Part shown: positions 13,811 to 15,336 of the stretch, piece by piece
Layout of the letters: the number at the start of each line of letters is the position of its first letter
How positions within the stretch are numbered: position 1 is the first letter of the stretch
NCBI GenBank assembly: GCA_945892985.1
Contig: CAMDDU010000073.1
Location: forward strand, 1 to 15,336
Direction: 5' to 3'
Source of the DNA: CAITSH01 sp945892985
GTDB lineage: Bacteria; Pseudomonadota; Gammaproteobacteria; Burkholderiales; SG8-39
Length of the DNA stretch: 15,336 bases
The notes under the pieces: generated by a model
Told to the model about the DNA's origin: nothing
The model's database searches: none
The model's input: the letters and a program-made list of their open reading frames with translations, nothing else
Position numbers and translations under genes: made by a program

Positions 13811-14821
13811 CTAGGGAGCAATTGCGATCTTTCCGAAGACCTTGCGCTCCTGCAGCAACTGAAAAGCGGTCCTCGTCTCCTCCAGCGGGAACACCCTGTC
13901 GACCACCGGTATAAGCTTTTTTGTTTTCACCAGATCGAGCAGGCTGACAATATCTTCACGCAACCACGCATTCGACCCGATGATGTTGAGCTCGAAAGTC
14001 CAGATGTACCGAATATCCTCTTTCGGGTCAAATCCGGCGGTAGCGCCGCACGTAAGAAGCCTGCCGTCGTTCGTGAGGCAGCGTAAGGACGGCACCCAGG
14101 TGTCGCCGCCGGTAAAGTTGACAACCACGTCGACACCGCCGGCTCCCTCGCCGCCAAAACGCGCTTTGCCGTGTCGTTTCTGAATTTCCCGCATCCAATC
14201 CGCGTTCGTGTAGTTGACGCCCTCGTCGGCCCCAAGCGCCTTCAGCCGCTCGAGTTTCTCGTCACTGGATGCCGCCGCAATGACGTGGCAACCGGCAAGC
14301 TTCGCCAGTTGCACGCAGCAGGTTCCCACGCCACCGGAGGCGCCAAGCACAAAAACCTTCTCGCCTGGCTGCAATTTCCCGCGCGCCACCATCATCCGGT
14401 AGGCGGTGCCGTAGGCCACCGGCAGGGCAGCGCCCTGCTCGAAAGACACCTCGTCGGGAAGCACAATCAATTGCTTCGCTTCAACCTTGACGAATTCGGC
14501 AAGGCCGCCATCCATGCGCTCCCCGAGCAACTTGCCGGTTTTTGCGTCAAAAGGATTGACCAGCACACGATCGCCGACTTTCCATTGCGTCACCCCCGCG
14601 CCCAACTCGGCCACCTCGCCAGCGACGTCGATGCCCATGATCAGGGGAAAGGTCAAAGAAATGCCGGGCATCCCCTTCAAGGTAAAAAAATCGTGGTAGT
14701 TGAGGGTGCACGCCTTGACACGCAAGACGACTTCGCCGGCGCCCGGAACCGGATCCGGCCAGTTTGGCTCGAACCGGATGTCCGCTATCTCACCGTGGGC
14801 ATGAATGACTTGGGCTCTCAT
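13811..14821 (-). CDS. Zinc-free MDR oxidoreductase (quinone/enoyl-thioester reductase-like)
   Basis: A 336-residue medium-chain dehydrogenase/reductase counted from ATG 14819-14821 (MRAQVIHAHGEIADIRFEPN); the frame is open 41 codons further up without family likeness. Marks are KACTLNYHDFFTLKGMPG (36-53), where Asn-Tyr-His-Asp replaces the catalytic zinc Cys, FPLIMGIDVAGEV (58-70), ALPVAYGTAYRMM (132-144), the Rossmann turn VLGASGGVGTCCVQLAK (158-174) and the C-terminal KVFGKIAIAP. The structural-zinc Cys cluster of alcohol dehydrogenases is absent. This supports an NAD(P)H-dependent reduction of an activated double bond or a quinone rather than alcohol oxidation. It lies between an acyl-CoA synthetase gene (55 bp upstream) and the ABC importer genes in the same direction. 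An enoyl-CoA or acrylyl-CoA-like substrate fits the context but is inference. Confidence 0.88.
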   Translation of the reverse strand: MRAQVIHAHGEIADIRFEPNWPDPVPGAGEVVLRVKACTLNYHDFFTLKGMPGISLTFPLIMGIDVAGEVAELGAGVTQWKVGDRVLVNPFDAKTGKLLGERMDGGLAEFVKVEAKQLIVLPDEVSFEQGAALPVAYGTAYRMMVARGKLQPGEKVFVLGASGGVGTCCVQLAKLAGCHVIAAASSDEKLERLKALGADEGVNYTNADWMREIQKRHGKARFGGEGAGGVDVVVNFTGGDTWVPSLRCLTNDGRLLTCGATAGFDPKEDIRYIWTFELNIIGSNAWLREDIVSLLDLVKTKKLIPVVDRVFPLEETRTAFQLLQERKVFGKIAIAP

Positions 14822-14876
14822 CGATATTCTCTTTTGAATATTTTCTGTTGATCTTCTTTTGATTGTCCGGGCCGGC

Positions 14877-15336
14877 TCAGCGGACGAACGACTTCGCCGC
14901 ACGCTCCGCAAGCACCCGGCGATCGATCTTGTTGGTACCTGCAAGTGGCATTTCGGTCACAAACTCGACGAACCGCGGGTGCTGGTACGCCGGACCGTGT
15001 TCAATCGCGAATTTCTTGACGTCATCCACGTCACACTCCGCGCCAGGCCTGCGAACGATAAACGCGACGGGGATCTGGCCTTTGATCTCGTCCGCCACAG
15101 GCAGGACAACAGCCTGCGCGACGCCAGGGTGCCGCTCGAGGAGCATCTCCACCTCGCCCGGATAAACGTTCTCACCGCCACAGACAAACATGTCATCGGC
15201 ACGGCCGACAAAGTAGTAAAAGCCGTCGGCATCCCGGATCATGACATCACCGGTGTTGTACCAGCCGTCCTTGAATTTCTTCGCCGTTTCGGCCGGCAGG
15301 TTCTGGTATCCCGGATTGATCGCCTTGCTTCGCACC
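14877..15336 (-). CDS. AMP-forming acyl-CoA synthetase (ligase), C-terminal part, truncated by window edge
   Basis: The last 152 or so codons of an ANL-superfamily enzyme that activates a carboxylic acid to its CoA thioester through an acyl-AMP. The 5' part lies beyond the window. Visible core motifs are GWYNTGDV (24-31 of the fragment), the hinge and A8-type loop GRADDMFVCGGENVYPGEVE (44-63), and GTNKIDRRVL (133-142) with Lys136 as the catalytic lysine that acts on adenylate formation. The fragment ends normally with a stop at 14877. The mobile C-terminal domain is complete, so the gene is probably intact. It is the first gene seen of the minus-strand block with the MDR, ABC importer and UbiD-like decarboxylase, and may activate the imported acid. 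The substrate class (fatty, aromatic, dicarboxylic) cannot be told from this domain. Confidence 0.92.
   Translation of the reverse strand, partial: VRSKAINPGYQNLPAETAKKFKDGWYNTGDVMIRDADGFYYFVGRADDMFVCGGENVYPGEVEMLLERHPGVAQAVVLPVADEIKGQIPVAFIVRRPGAECDVDDVKKFAIEHGPAYQHPRFVEFVTEMPLAGTNKIDRRVLAERAAKSFVR

Noticed and set aside
14822..14944. Longer start for the MDR gene next to the CoA ligase
   Set aside because: The extra 41 residues overlap the ligase stop region and have no family likeness; ATG at 14821 gives a normal N-terminus.

Overview
The window is GC-rich, densely coding DNA, probably from an environmental betaproteobacterium or a close relative. That placement is inferred from gene content (a TIGR02444-type protein, a pimeloyl-CoA-dehydrogenase-like pair, NitT/TauT ABC genes, many catabolic oxidoreductases) and codon style; no rRNA or other phylogenetic marker is present. 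Almost everything reads on the minus strand. The plus-strand exceptions are the IS tail at the left edge, a quinone-oxidoreductase-like gene and a secreted repeat protein. No tRNA, rRNA, CRISPR array or replication origin was seen.

Region 1 (1-148) is the 3' end of an insertion sequence, probably ISL3 type, with its transposase C-terminus and terminal repeat. It stops about 16 bp from the stop codon of the next gene. Region 2 (165-4816) looks like an acyl-CoA catabolism block. It holds a CurA/YncB-like NADP-dependent oxidoreductase and a two-gene acyl-CoA dehydrogenase of the pimeloyl-CoA dehydrogenase type; the large subunit carries a plausible catalytic Glu and the small subunit has none at either known position. 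A divergent zinc-free MDR (quinone oxidoreductase-like) follows. The spacers carry a 12-bp tandem repeat (1201-1241) and two facing blocks of a 7-bp repeat (2409-2436 and 2478-2505).

Region 3 (4817-6330) is a cell-envelope pair. One gene is an exported protein built from two 76-residue repeats and a Gln/Gly/His-rich tail. The other is a convergent small lipoprotein with an MliC-like (lysozyme inhibitor) domain. A strong bidirectional terminator lies between them. Region 4 (6521-8055) is a scarred stretch: a 64-codon short-chain dehydrogenase remnant, a complete shikimate dehydrogenase whose C-terminus looks alphaproteobacterial, and a 3' remnant of a branched-chain-amino-acid-type ABC binding protein that still has its own terminator. 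Region 5 (8056-9090) is a pair of conserved proteins of unknown function, one of them TIGR02444-like.

Region 6 (9160-15336) is the most interesting part. In transcription order it has an AMP-forming acyl-CoA synthetase (cut by the window edge), a zinc-free MDR oxidoreductase, the permease, binding protein and ATPase of a NitT/TauT-type ABC importer, and a UbiD-family prenylated-FMN decarboxylase. The UbiD protein keeps the Arg-Glu-Glu catalytic triad and ends in an extra domain of about 60 residues that looks like a winged helix. Read together, the genes suggest import of an organic, possibly aromatic, carboxylate, CoA activation, reduction and decarboxylation. The substrate cannot be read from the sequence. 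No ubiX flavin prenyltransferase gene is in the window.
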